A stretch of DNA of 6,135 nt from Patescibacteria group bacterium UBA6023 (GTDB lineage Bacteria > Patescibacteriota > Minisyncoccia > Phycocordibacterales > UBA6899): NCBI GenBank assembly GCA_002429425.1, contig DIZR01000075.1, forward strand, positions 1 to 6,135, given 5' to 3'. Shown here in pieces: positions 1 through 5,168 of the stretch (position 1 is its first letter; every line of letters begins with the position of its first letter). A program made the translations under genes and the position numbers. The notes under the pieces are model-generated. The model saw nothing but the letters and a program-made list of their open reading frames with translations. It did not search any database and was not told the origin of the DNA.

Positions 1-25
1 AAAGGAGTGAATTCACTCCTTTTTT
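1..25 (+). terminator. Palindromic rho-independent terminator of a gene left of the window
   Basis: Positions 1-22 form a perfect palindrome with two 11-base arms meeting at GAATTC, followed by a T run to position 25 and further T-rich sequence. This is the form of an intrinsic terminator for a plus-strand gene that ends before the window. No coding sequence of that gene is visible here. A perfect palindrome without a loop must open a few bases at its tip in RNA. Because it is symmetric it could also act on minus-strand transcription arriving from the tRNA-Gly side, but the bases beyond position 1 are not available. Confidence 0.65.
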
Positions 26-66
26 GCTTTTTGTTATTTTGCCAGCTTCCGCTTCATTCAATTCTT

Positions 67-85
67 GTGCGGGTAGGGAGAATCG
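67..85. repeat. 19-base direct copy of the tRNA-Gly 3' end
   Basis: Positions 67-85 are identical to 254-272, the block covering the 3' acceptor strand and the 3' half of the T arm of the tRNA-Gly gene, in the same orientation and 187 bases apart. The rest of the tRNA is absent, so this is not a second tRNA gene. Such duplicated tRNA 3' ends are typical of attachment sites left by elements that integrate into tRNA genes. With only 187 bases between copies and no integrase between them, this would have to be a relic. Local duplication is an equal alternative. Confidence 0.6.
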
Positions 86-175
86 GTCACGAGTTACTAA
101 GTCGCTACGCTCCTAAGTACTCTCGACCCCGACTCGCCATCGCAAAGCGACATGCTCCGTCTTTCGATTCTCCGC

Positions 176-197
176 GCAAGGCACGCAGGTGCCTTGC
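176..197. repeat. Perfect 9-bp stem-loop
   Basis: G176-C184 pairs with G189-C197 without mismatch around the four-base loop GCAG. No T run follows on either strand, so it does not look like an intrinsic terminator. It lies in the trailer side of tRNA-Gly, inside the larger fold-back region. Confidence 0.55.
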
Positions 198-210
198 TCT
201 AAATCATTGC

Positions 211-244
211 AAAATAACAAAAAACACCCAAAAGGGATGTTTTT
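211..244 (-). terminator. Terminator of tRNA-Gly
   Basis: On the minus strand, 11 bases past the tRNA 3' end, a hairpin forms from 244-238 plus 236-234 paired with 229-220. It has ten pairs, one bulged base (237) and a four-base loop. A U-rich tail (TTGTTATTTT on the minus strand, to 211) follows. The position just behind the mature 3' end suits termination of a single-tRNA transcript. Confidence 0.65.
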
Positions 245-254
245 CGTTGGACAG

Positions 255-325
255 TGCGGGTAGGGAGAATCGAACTCCCGTCTCATCCTTGGCAAGGACG
301 TATTCTACCACTAAACCATACCCGC
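255..325 (-). tRNA. tRNA-Gly (anticodon GCC)
   Basis: A complete 71-base cloverleaf reads on the minus strand. The acceptor stem GCGGGTA/TACCCGC is fully paired. The D arm carries the GTGGTAGA loop core. The five-pair anticodon stem holds the loop TTGCCAA, giving anticodon GCC (positions 293-291) for GGC/GGT glycine codons. The T arm is GGGAG-TTCGATT-CTCCC. The discriminator base is A (255), where most bacterial glycine tRNAs carry U. The next bases are CTG, so CCA is not encoded and must be added by the enzyme encoded nearby at 760-2247. It has its own promoter (338-366) and terminator. Short frames translated across it on either strand are artefacts. Confidence 0.97.
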
Positions 326-337
326 ATTAATGAATGA

Positions 338-366
338 ATACTAAACGATTTTATTGATTTCGACAA
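338..366 (-). promoter_or_regulatory. Promoter of tRNA-Gly
   Basis: On the minus strand TTGTCG (366-361) and TAGTAT (343-338) are separated by exactly 17 bases. Each matches the sigma-70 consensus at four of six positions. The predicted start at about 331 lies some six bases before the tRNA 5' end, giving a very short leader for RNase P to remove. Confidence 0.55.
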
Positions 367-394
367 CCTTTTGATAACAAAAAATTAAGATACT

Positions 395-422
395 TTGATT
401 TTCTCCATAGGAAATGTATATT
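395..422 (+). promoter_or_regulatory. Promoter of tRNA-Arg
   Basis: TTGATT (395-400) and TATATT (417-422) are separated by 16 bases. Transcription would start at about 429, roughly 15 bases before the tRNA 5' end. The two tRNA promoters are divergent, with their -35 boxes about 30 bases apart. Confidence 0.6.
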
Positions 423-443
423 TGTCGTACCGTCAACACAAAT

Positions 444-515
444 GCTCTCGTAGTGAAATGGATATCACGACTGCCTTCGAAGCAGTTATTCCAGGTTCGA
501 ATCCTGGCGGGAGCA
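444..515 (+). tRNA. tRNA-Arg (anticodon UCG)
   Basis: A complete 72-base cloverleaf. The acceptor stem GCTCTCG/CGGGAGC contains one T-G wobble. The D stem is GTGA/TCAC. The anticodon stem ACTGC/GCAGT holds loop CTTCGAA with anticodon TCG (477-479), reading CGA and, by wobble, CGG. The T arm is CCAGG-TTCGAAT-CCTGG. The discriminator is A515 and the gene continues CAAAG, so CCA is not encoded. Unusually, the 3' acceptor strand can also pair with sequence just downstream (see 510-541). Reading frames across it are artefacts. Confidence 0.97.
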
Positions 516-541
516 CAAAGAGCGTAGCGAATTTGTGCTCC
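510..541 (+). other. Trailer hairpin that includes the tRNA-Arg 3' acceptor strand
   Basis: GGAGCACAAA (510-519) is perfectly complementary to TTTGTGCTCC (532-541). The loop GAGCGTAGCGAA includes an 11-base motif (520-530) that recurs as the reverse complement at 102-112. The 5' arm is the last six bases of the mature tRNA plus four trailer bases, so this hairpin and the tRNA acceptor stem exclude each other. It could mark the 3' end for processing, act as a folding checkpoint or arise by duplication of the tRNA end. No strong T run follows it directly. Confidence 0.65.
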
Positions 542-571
542 TTTGAAGCTGAACTGCTTCAGCTTCGAAAG
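541..571 (+). other. Second trailer hairpin behind tRNA-Arg, possible terminator
   Basis: GAAGCTGAA (545-553) pairs perfectly with TTCAGCTTC (558-566) around loop CTGC. Four further pairs (541-544 with 568-571) extend it past one bulged base. It follows the previous hairpin without a gap. The only T run downstream is TTTT at 584-587, so a terminator role is possible but not typical. Confidence 0.5.
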
Positions 572-581
572 GATTCGAAAG

Positions 582-615
582 ACTTTTCGTTGATAAGTCA
601 TTGAGTCCGAAAAGT
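582..615. repeat. 8-bp inverted repeat in the tRNA-Arg trailer
   Basis: ACTTTTCG (582-589) and CGAAAAGT (608-615) can form a stem with an 18-base loop. This is the third potential hairpin in a row downstream of tRNA-Arg. The remaining bases up to the cca promoter (616-703) show no gene or clear structure. Confidence 0.4.
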
Positions 616-703
616 ACCTGCTGATGTAATCGGCGAATCCCACTCAAAATTTTCTCAGCATTTGCTTAATGATTTGTGACCAAGGACGTTAGTGTATTCA
701 TGA

Positions 704-732
704 TTCGAATATTACTTCCAACACGCTATAAT
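704..732 (+). promoter_or_regulatory. Promoter of cca
   Basis: A perfect TATAAT lies at 727-732. The -35 position, 17 bases upstream, is TTCGAA (704-709), which matches only three of six. The predicted start at about 739 gives a leader of some 20 bases with no Shine-Dalgarno sequence before the ATG at 760. Confidence 0.6.
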
Positions 733-759
733 ATAGACTACTGATTCCTACATAATCAA

Positions 760-2247
760 ATGAAAAAATATTTTACCATCCCCGAAGAAATATCCCTTGT
801 CACAAGCACCCTTGAAAGTGCGGGCTTCGAAGCATATCTTGTGGGCGGATGCGTGCGTGATCTCTACCGAGGGGTTACTCCGAAAGATTGGGATGTGACA
901 ACCAATGCAAAACCTAATGAAATTATTGCACTTTTTCCAAAAACATTTTATGAAAATGATTACGGAACGGTTGGCGTGGTCAACGAAGACATTGAGGATA
1001 CTGACACGGCGCGAGGAAGTATGCGTATCGTCGAAGTAACTCCATACAGAAAAGAAACAACCTATTCAAATTTTCGCCATCCTGATGAAGTTACTTTTTC
1101 CGGAAACCTCAGTGATGACTTATTGCGTCGTGACTTCACCATGAACGCAATCGCATACAAAGTTTCAACAAATGAAATTATCGACCCTTATGATGGCGAG
1201 GCAGATATCGAGCGACATCTTATTCGTACCGTAGGAAACGCAGAAGATCGTTTTCATGAGGATGCACTCCGTGTCATGCGTGCGGTACGCTTTGGTGCAG
1301 AATTAGGTTTTGCTATTGAGAAAGACACAATGGATGCGATCATTAAATTCGCACACCGACTAGAGCATATTGCCACTGAACGTATTCGCGATGAATTCAT
1401 AAAAATCATCATGTCTGAGCGACCTATGGAAGGAATTATTTTATTGAATCGCACTGGGGTACTACGCTATATTATTCCTGAACTTGAAGCGGGACTTGGC
1501 TGTGAACAAAATGGTGATCACATTTACGAAGTATGGGAGCATAATCTCCGCGCACTTGCACATGCAAAAGAGCGAAGTTGGCCACTCCATGTGCGTATTG
1601 CCGCGCTCCTCCATGATGTCGCCAAACCACATACGCGCAAATGGTCTCCGGAAAAAAAAGATTGGACGTTTTACGGACATGACGTCGTCGGTGGTCGCAT
1701 GGCAACAAAAATACTCGAGCGGTTACATTTTCCAAAACAGCTTACACGCGATGTTGCAACACTTGTACGCTATCATTTATTTTTTTCTGATATTGAGAAA
1801 ATTACTCTTTCTGCAGTACGACGTATCGTTGCAAATGTTGGTTCCGAACTTGTATGGGATTTAATGAACGTTCGTGCATGTGACCGCATCGGAATGGGTA
1901 GACCAAAAGAAACTCCATATAGACTTCGTAAGTATCACTCAATGATCGAAGAAGCAATGCGCGCACCAGTCTCCGTTGGGATGCTTAAAATTGATGGCGC
2001 ACGAATTATGGAAGTTGCAAATATCAAACCGGGAAGAGAAGTTGGCTGGACACTCCACTCACTCTTCAATGAAGTACTTGAGCACCCGGAACTCAATACT
2101 GCAGAATATCTTGAAATTCGCGCAAAACAATTAATTGCACTCCCAGAGGAAGAATTGCATAAATTAGGCGAGGCGGGAAAAGAAAAAAAGGACGAAAAGG
2201 AGGAAGGTGAGGTTGGTGCGATCAGAAAAAAATACGGCGTAAAATAA
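760..2247 (+). CDS. cca: CCA-adding tRNA nucleotidyltransferase with HD domain
   Basis: The 495-residue product belongs to the class II tRNA nucleotidyltransferase/poly(A) polymerase family, which adds or repairs the 3' CCA of tRNAs in the cytoplasm. The nucleotidyltransferase head shows G29-G30 with VRD (32-34), the metal-binding pair D43-x-D45 in DWDVTT, and RRDFTMNA at 123-130. The neck follows with EDALRVMRAVRF (167-178) and ERIRDE (207-212), matching family nucleotide-recognition motifs. An HD phosphohydrolase domain follows, with H261, H285-D286, H307 and H339, as in the longer bacterial members. The last 35 residues are charged and lysine/glutamate-rich, without a recognised domain. 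The ATG lies behind a perfect -10 box and lacks a Shine-Dalgarno site. The two upstream tRNA genes need this activity since neither encodes CCA. Poly(A) polymerase is the alternative, but the motif set and context favour cca. Confidence 0.95.
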   Translation: MKKYFTIPEEISLVTSTLESAGFEAYLVGGCVRDLYRGVTPKDWDVTTNAKPNEIIALFPKTFYENDYGTVGVVNEDIEDTDTARGSMRIVEVTPYRKETTYSNFRHPDEVTFSGNLSDDLLRRDFTMNAIAYKVSTNEIIDPYDGEADIERHLIRTVGNAEDRFHEDALRVMRAVRFGAELGFAIEKDTMDAIIKFAHRLEHIATERIRDEFIKIIMSERPMEGIILLNRTGVLRYIIPELEAGLGCEQNGDHIYEVWEHNLRALAHAKERSWPLHVRIAALLHDVAKPHTRKWSPEKKDWTFYGHDVVGGRMATKILERLHFPKQLTRDVATLVRYHLFFSDIEKITLSAVRRIVANVGSELVWDLMNVRACDRIGMGRPKETPYRLRKYHSMIEEAMRAPVSVGMLKIDGARIMEVANIKPGREVGWTLHSLFNEVLEHPELNTAEYLEIRAKQLIALPEEELHKLGEAGKEKKDEKEEGEVGAIRKKYGVK

Positions 2248-2271
2248 GCATAAAAAATAAAACATGCTTTT
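2246..2271 (+). terminator. Weak possible terminator after cca
   Basis: AAGCAT (2246-2251), overlapping the stop codon, pairs with ATGCTT (2264-2269) around an A-rich 12-base loop, ending in TTTT. Six pairs and a short T run make this weak. It is the only candidate between cca and the next promoter. Confidence 0.25.
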
Positions 2272-2302
2272 CAAGATGCTCGCGTGACAATCAAGAAATT
2301 AG

Positions 2303-2333
2303 TTGACAAAATACAAAATTAATGTATTTTAAT
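2303..2333 (+). promoter_or_regulatory. Promoter of the Nudix-family gene
   Basis: A perfect -35 box TTGACA lies at 2303-2308. Candidate -10 boxes are TATTTT at 2325-2330 (16-base spacing, four of six) or TTTAAT at 2328-2333 (five of six, 19-base spacing). The 5' leader would be about 55-60 bases, the longest in the window. Confidence 0.6.
2308..2330. promoter_or_regulatory. Inverted repeat in the Nudix promoter, possible operator
   Basis: AAAATACA (2308-2315) and TGTATTTT (2323-2330) are a perfect 8-base inverted repeat with a 7-base AT-only spacer. It fills the gap between the -35 and -10 boxes, where a bound dimer would block RNA polymerase. AT-rich sequence yields such repeats by chance more often than mixed sequence, so the operator role is inferred. 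Confidence 0.4.
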
Positions 2334-2383
2334 AATTAGGCAGTTCCATTTTGCCGAGTTCAAATTTCATTAATTCTTTTTTG

Positions 2384-2392
2384 AAGGAGGTG
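2384..2392 (+). promoter_or_regulatory. Strong Shine-Dalgarno site fixing the start at 2397
   Basis: AAGGAGGTG closely matches the anti-Shine-Dalgarno complement. AGGAGG ends six bases before the ATG at 2397. It is the only strong ribosome binding site seen before any gene in the window. Confidence 0.85.
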
Positions 2393-2396
2393 CGAC

Positions 2397-3062
2397 ATGA
2401 ATGCACGCATAAACGAGCATCCTGATTTACGAGCATCAAACGGATCGGCACATTCGTTTCAGGACATTGGATCATCGATCAATATTGTTTTTACTCCCGA
2501 TTGGAATGAACTTGTTGTTGGATTATCTAAAAAAAAGCCCGTCTATAAGCATCCATGTGGAAAAATTGAAGCATGTGATGTTTCGTCAGTGGTCTACCTG
2601 AATGATTGGCAGCGCGAATATCTTACCGCTGAGAATTGTGCTCGCCGAGAACTGTTTCGTGAAACAGGAATCATTGAGACGGAACACGAGGAACGTATCA
2701 AGCTTGAGTATGTTCGCACTCTTCATGGTGCGTCTGGAGCACTACGTCAGTATCATTTTCTGGTCCTCTTGAAACAAAAACTCGACCTTGAAAAAGATAT
2801 CATCGAGGCTGATGAGATGAATCCTCCGGAATATTGGTCGGTCATCACTGCACTAAATGGTGGCGAAGGAGGGAAAAAGCTCAACCCATACCACCAACTT
2901 GCACTTTGTAAGTGCATCCAAGAGATGGTGAGAGCGGGGATTGGGCACGATAAAGCATTTCCTGGTTTTGGACAACTACTAATGAATATCTATGATTCGG
3001 GGATTGATCTGGACGCGTACACACTCAAACTAGAGGGAATGATCGAGCGCAGAGAAATCTGA
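2397..3062 (+). CDS. Nudix-family protein with a divergent, insertion-bearing Nudix box
   Basis: The 221-residue product has a Nudix-like core. A strand region (INIVF...LVVGLS, 29-44) leads into HPCGKIEACD (52-61), then RELFRETGI (84-92). Against the family signature GX5EX7REUXEEXGU, glycine G55 is kept, the first glutamate is D61, about 22 residues stand in place of the usual seven before R84-E85, and the EE pair is R88-E89. E85 and E89 remain, so metal binding and hydrolysis of a nucleoside-diphosphate-linked compound are possible but not certain. Residues 155-221 form a C-terminal extension with no domain I recognise. The substrate cannot be named. Degenerate Nudix domains also occur in regulators such as NrtR, but no winged helix is obvious here. 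Own promoter, possible operator, strong ribosome binding site and terminator make it a single-gene unit, unlike its neighbours in start design. Confidence 0.75.
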   Translation: MNARINEHPDLRASNGSAHSFQDIGSSINIVFTPDWNELVVGLSKKKPVYKHPCGKIEACDVSSVVYLNDWQREYLTAENCARRELFRETGIIETEHEERIKLEYVRTLHGASGALRQYHFLVLLKQKLDLEKDIIEADEMNPPEYWSVITALNGGEGGKKLNPYHQLALCKCIQEMVRAGIGHDKAFPGFGQLLMNIYDSGIDLDAYTLKLEGMIERREI

Positions 3063-3075
3063 GTCCTCGGTATTG

Positions 3076-3101
3076 CTGCACACTTCGGTGTGCAGTTTTT
3101 T
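3076..3101 (+). terminator. Strong rho-independent terminator of the Nudix-family gene
   Basis: CTGCACAC (3076-3083) pairs perfectly with GTGTGCAG (3088-3095) around the stable tetraloop TTCG, followed by six T (3096-3101). It starts 14 bases after the stop codon. The T run touches the stop codon of the convergent xth gene. On the minus strand no T run follows the stem, so it should act mainly on the plus strand. Confidence 0.92.
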
Positions 3102-3870
3102 ATTTCTTTAATTCAATCCACGCAGGACAATGATCAGAACCGAAGATATTTGAAGAAATACCCGCAGAATGAAGTCGAGAGAGAAGTTCGGGGGCAACGA
3201 AAAAATAATCAATACGCCATCCAACGTTACGTTCACGTGCAGATGTCTTCATGTCCCAGTAACTATAGGCACCTTCTTTGTGAGGATGGAAGTAGCGAAA
3301 CGTATCAACATATCCATGATAAATAAGCTCATCGATCCACGCACGTTCCTCAGGAAGAAAGCCCGTATTTTTTGAATTCTCTTTTGGTCGCGCAAGATCA
3401 ATCTCCTCATGTGCAGTATTGATATCCCCGCAAAAAACCACCTTCTTTCCTTTCTTTCGTAATTTTTCAATGTATAAAAGAAATGCATCATAAAATTCTA
3501 ATTTGTATTTAAGTCGCTCTGACCCACCGCCACCATTCGGAAAATACACATTCAAAAGGACAAGGTCACCAAAATGTCCGATAATGATGCGCCCCTCATC
3601 GTCGAACTCTTTAATTCCAATCCCATACTCAACTTTGTCCGGTTTTGTCTTTGAATATAGAGCAACACCACTGTATCCTTTCCGTCCTTTCGAGTGAGTA
3701 AAATATGCAAAGTATCCCTTAGGGGTACGTACTTCTTCGGGGAGCTGTTCGGCTTCAACTTTTGTTTCTTGAAGACCAAGTATATCGGGTGAAGTTTCAT
3801 ATAACCAATCCAAAAAACCTTTTTTTGCTTGTGCGCGAAGACCATTTACATTCCATGAAATTAGTTTCAT
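3100..3870 (-). CDS. xth: Exodeoxyribonuclease III (AP endonuclease, ExoIII/ExoA type)
   Basis: The 256-residue product matches the usual length of the Xth/ExoA branch of the exonuclease-endonuclease-phosphatase family. This enzyme cuts DNA at abasic sites and trims 3' ends during base excision repair. Visible motifs in order are SWNVNGLRA (5-13, N7), LQETK (33-37, metal ligand E35), KGYSGVA (64-70), NVYFPNG (107-113, Y109), GDINTAH (148-154, D149 and N151), the WRIDYFFV segment (218-225, D221) and the C-terminal SDHCP (245-249, D246-H247). The catalytic set appears complete. The ATG at 3870 stands six bases behind an extended -10 box, suggesting a leaderless mRNA, and no Shine-Dalgarno site is seen. 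It is convergent with the Nudix-family gene. The upstream gap carries parS-like sequences that overlap the -35 position. Confidence 0.95.
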   Translation of the reverse strand: MKLISWNVNGLRAQAKKGFLDWLYETSPDILGLQETKVEAEQLPEEVRTPKGYFAYFTHSKGRKGYSGVALYSKTKPDKVEYGIGIKEFDDEGRIIIGHFGDLVLLNVYFPNGGGGSERLKYKLEFYDAFLLYIEKLRKKGKKVVFCGDINTAHEEIDLARPKENSKNTGFLPEERAWIDELIYHGYVDTFRYFHPHKEGAYSYWDMKTSARERNVGWRIDYFFVAPELLSRLHSAGISSNIFGSDHCPAWIELKK

Positions 3871-3876
3871 GTTTGT

Positions 3877-3885
3877 AATATAGCA
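3877..3885 (-). promoter_or_regulatory. Extended -10 promoter of xth, leaderless start
   Basis: On the minus strand TGCTATATT (3885-3877) combines the TGn extension with a five-of-six -10 box. The -35 position shows no good match, which extended -10 promoters tolerate. Six bases separate it from the ATG at 3870, so transcription would start at or next to the A of the start codon. Confidence 0.6.
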
Positions 3886-3896
3886 TGTTGCATTAA

Positions 3897-3946
3897 AGTT
3901 TCACGAGAAACATCAAAAAATTTCCCGTGTAACACCTCGTGAAACA
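3897..3946. promoter_or_regulatory. Cluster of parS-like (ParB-binding-like) sites
   Basis: Compared with the 16-base parS consensus TGTTTCACGTGAAACA, positions 3897-3912 match at 14 of 16. Positions 3919-3934 match at 12 of 16 and also share ATTTCCCG with the Noc-type site. Positions 3931-3946 match at 10 of 16, including a perfect right half CGTGAAACA. The outer arms GTTTCACGAG (3898-3907) and CTCGTGAAAC (3936-3945) are also a perfect 10-base inverted repeat. The match counts are by eye. It could be a chromosome centromere element, or an operator for xth, whose promoter it adjoins. No parB gene is in the window. Confidence 0.4.
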
Positions 3947-4201
3947 TCACCAAATGTTAGGGATTCTTAAGATAAATGAAATTCAAGCGACCTAATTTTC
4001 TTGAGAGTATTCTCGATTAGAAAATGGAAGTACTCGGAACAGAGCGTAGTGGTGACGCGGTAAAAGTGACGAACGACCAATTTTTCTTAGCAGTAATCTG
4101 CTTTAGAAAAATGAAGCACTCTCTGTGGTGGAAGGCATATTCTTTATGTCGACCGAGTCACCGGGGACCCACAACGAAGAAGTTCACTATTTTAGAAATC
4201 T

Positions 4202-5140
4202 CTACTTGCGTTTCTTGTCGTGAAACTGTTTATGCACCTCACGAAGCTTACTATCCGTAACATGTGTATATATTTGCGTCGTCACAATACTCGAGTGCCC
4301 AAGGAGTGCCTGGACGGACCGGAGATCTGCACCGTTCTCGAGAAGATCGGTTGCAAAACTGTGACGAATAACGTGCGGAGTAACCTTTTTTGATATTCCT
4401 GACTTGATCGCATAGTGTTTCACGAGACGTTCCACGGATCTTGGAGTGAGTCGTAATGAACCTTCTTTTTTCAAAAGAGATTTTTCTCCACCGCGTCCAA
4501 CTTGAATAAAAAGCGCATCATCTACATCTGTCCTTTTATTTAGATAGCATTTGAGTGCCTTTTTTGCTGTATCGGACAAAAATACCACACGGACCTTTTC
4601 CCCTTTTCCTCGAACCGAAAACTCATCTCGAGACAAATCAATATCTCGGGATAAACGACAAAGCTCAGAGACACGCAATCCCGTAGAAAATAATAGTTCA
4701 AGAATTGCCGTATCGCGAAGAGCTGCAAGATTCTCACCTGCGGGGGCTTTCAATAATCGGCCAAGGTCCTGGCTTGAAATGAGATCAAGTTCTCGTTCTG
4801 ATACTTTTGCAAGTTCTATTTTCTCCGGGGACATCACGGAAACCCCTTGTCGCATAAGATATTTTAAAAACGCACGTAATGCTATCAAATAGTAATTTTG
4901 TGTTCTTTTCTTGAGTGTTGTCAACGGGGCCCCATGAGAAGATTTTGTTACGGGCTGTCTGTTGAGCCATAAGCGATATTCACGAATAATTTCATAGTTA
5001 ATTTCCTCTGGATTTTTGAGTTTTGTATACTCAATAAATCGCGTTATGTATCGATCATAATTCTCAACAGTATTGATACTTCGACCCCTTTCAATTTCTG
5101 TATACTCGAGAAAGCGTCTTTTCCATTCATTGAGTTCCAT
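4202..5140 (-). CDS. Xer-type tyrosine recombinase (XerC/XerD-like)
   Basis: With ATG 5140 the product has 312 residues, close to the roughly 300 of XerC/XerD. These recombinases resolve chromosome dimers at dif; relatives move integrative elements. An N-terminal SAM-like DNA-binding domain spans about 1-105. The catalytic domain carries the full set: R156 in STGLRVSEL, K179 in RGKGEK, H256 and R259 in PHVIRHSFA, H282 in LGHSS and nucleophile Y291 in QIYTHV. The compact length, without an arm-binding extension, favours Xer over phage integrase. XerC and XerD cannot be separated by eye. A GTG at 5146 is in frame, but the -10 box lies directly before it, so its transcript would probably begin at the ATG. 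No phage genes adjoin it. A dif-like inverted repeat lies just upstream. Confidence 0.93.
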   Translation of the reverse strand: MELNEWKRRFLEYTEIERGRSINTVENYDRYITRFIEYTKLKNPEEINYEIIREYRLWLNRQPVTKSSHGAPLTTLKKRTQNYYLIALRAFLKYLMRQGVSVMSPEKIELAKVSERELDLISSQDLGRLLKAPAGENLAALRDTAILELLFSTGLRVSELCRLSRDIDLSRDEFSVRGKGEKVRVVFLSDTAKKALKCYLNKRTDVDDALFIQVGRGGEKSLLKKEGSLRLTPRSVERLVKHYAIKSGISKKVTPHVIRHSFATDLLENGADLRSVQALLGHSSIVTTQIYTHVTDSKLREVHKQFHDKKRK

Positions 5141-5146
5141 TTGCAC

Positions 5147-5155
5147 ATTGTAGCA
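5147..5155 (-). promoter_or_regulatory. Extended -10 promoter of the recombinase, leaderless start
   Basis: On the minus strand TGCTACAAT (5155-5147) is a TGn-extended -10 box, five of six to TATAAT. Exactly six bases separate it from the ATG at 5140, as for xth. The predicted transcript starts at the A of that ATG, which excludes the GTG at 5146. Confidence 0.6.
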
Positions 5156-5168
5156 AAGGAAAGGTCAT

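Larger units (their letters stand above)
28..223. repeat. Fold-back element bounded by 15-bp inverted repeats, beside tRNA-Gly
   Basis: This gene-free stretch is bounded by a perfect 15-base inverted repeat (28-42 and 209-223, arm TTTTTGTTATTTTGC). It contains further nested pairs: a 9-base stem with a 4-base loop at 176-184/189-197, a 9-base pair at 77-85/165-173, and an imperfect hairpin at about 89-124 whose loop is the reverse complement of GAGCGTAGCGA. It also holds a 19-base copy of the 3' end of the adjacent tRNA gene (67-85). The right repeat arm overlaps the U-rich tail of the tRNA-Gly terminator, so this arm may be shared history with terminator tails. It could be a long structured tRNA trailer, a MITE-like fold-back element or a relic of an integration event. 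No target-site duplication is evident. Reading frames here are not credible genes. Confidence 0.5.
3871..4201. other. 331-base intergenic region between the recombinase and xth
   Basis: The xth-proximal end holds the xth promoter and a parS-like cluster (3897-3946). A 13-pair imperfect hairpin follows at 4080-4112: ATTTTTCT/AGAAAAAT and AGCAG/CTGCT with a small internal loop and TAAT tip. It has no T run suitable for termination. GAGCGTAG at 4042-4049 repeats part of the motif found in both tRNA trailers. No tRNA and no convincing gene are seen. A plus-strand frame from 4024 overlaps the recombinase 3' end and has neither a start signal nor a recognisable sequence. No clear terminator follows the recombinase stop. 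Confidence 0.6.

Noticed and set aside
7..643. Open frames across the tRNA region (7-330, 113-295 minus, 341-643 minus, 395-604)
   Set aside because: They run through or antisense to the two tRNA genes and give peptides such as RENRTPVSSLA and ARIRTWNN, familiar artefacts of translated tRNA genes. No start signals support them.
1254..1864. Frames inside cca on both strands, the largest at 1484-1864
   Set aside because: The cca frame is continuous and carries all family motifs across this range. These frames are shadows.
2652..2667. Palindrome CTGTTTCGTGAAACAG resembling parS inside the Nudix-family gene
   Set aside because: It contains CGTGAAAC, but the two halves are two bases closer than in parS, and the sequence encodes the Nudix-box segment LFRETG, so coding constraint explains it well enough.
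3090..3845. Frames overlapping xth on the plus strand and in other minus-strand frames
   Set aside because: xth is complete with all catalytic motifs. One of these frames begins inside the terminator stem, and none has start signals or recognisable sequence.
4024..4260. 78-residue plus-strand frame between xth and the recombinase
   Set aside because: It overlaps the recombinase 3' end by 59 bases, has no ribosome binding site or clear promoter, and shows no family features.
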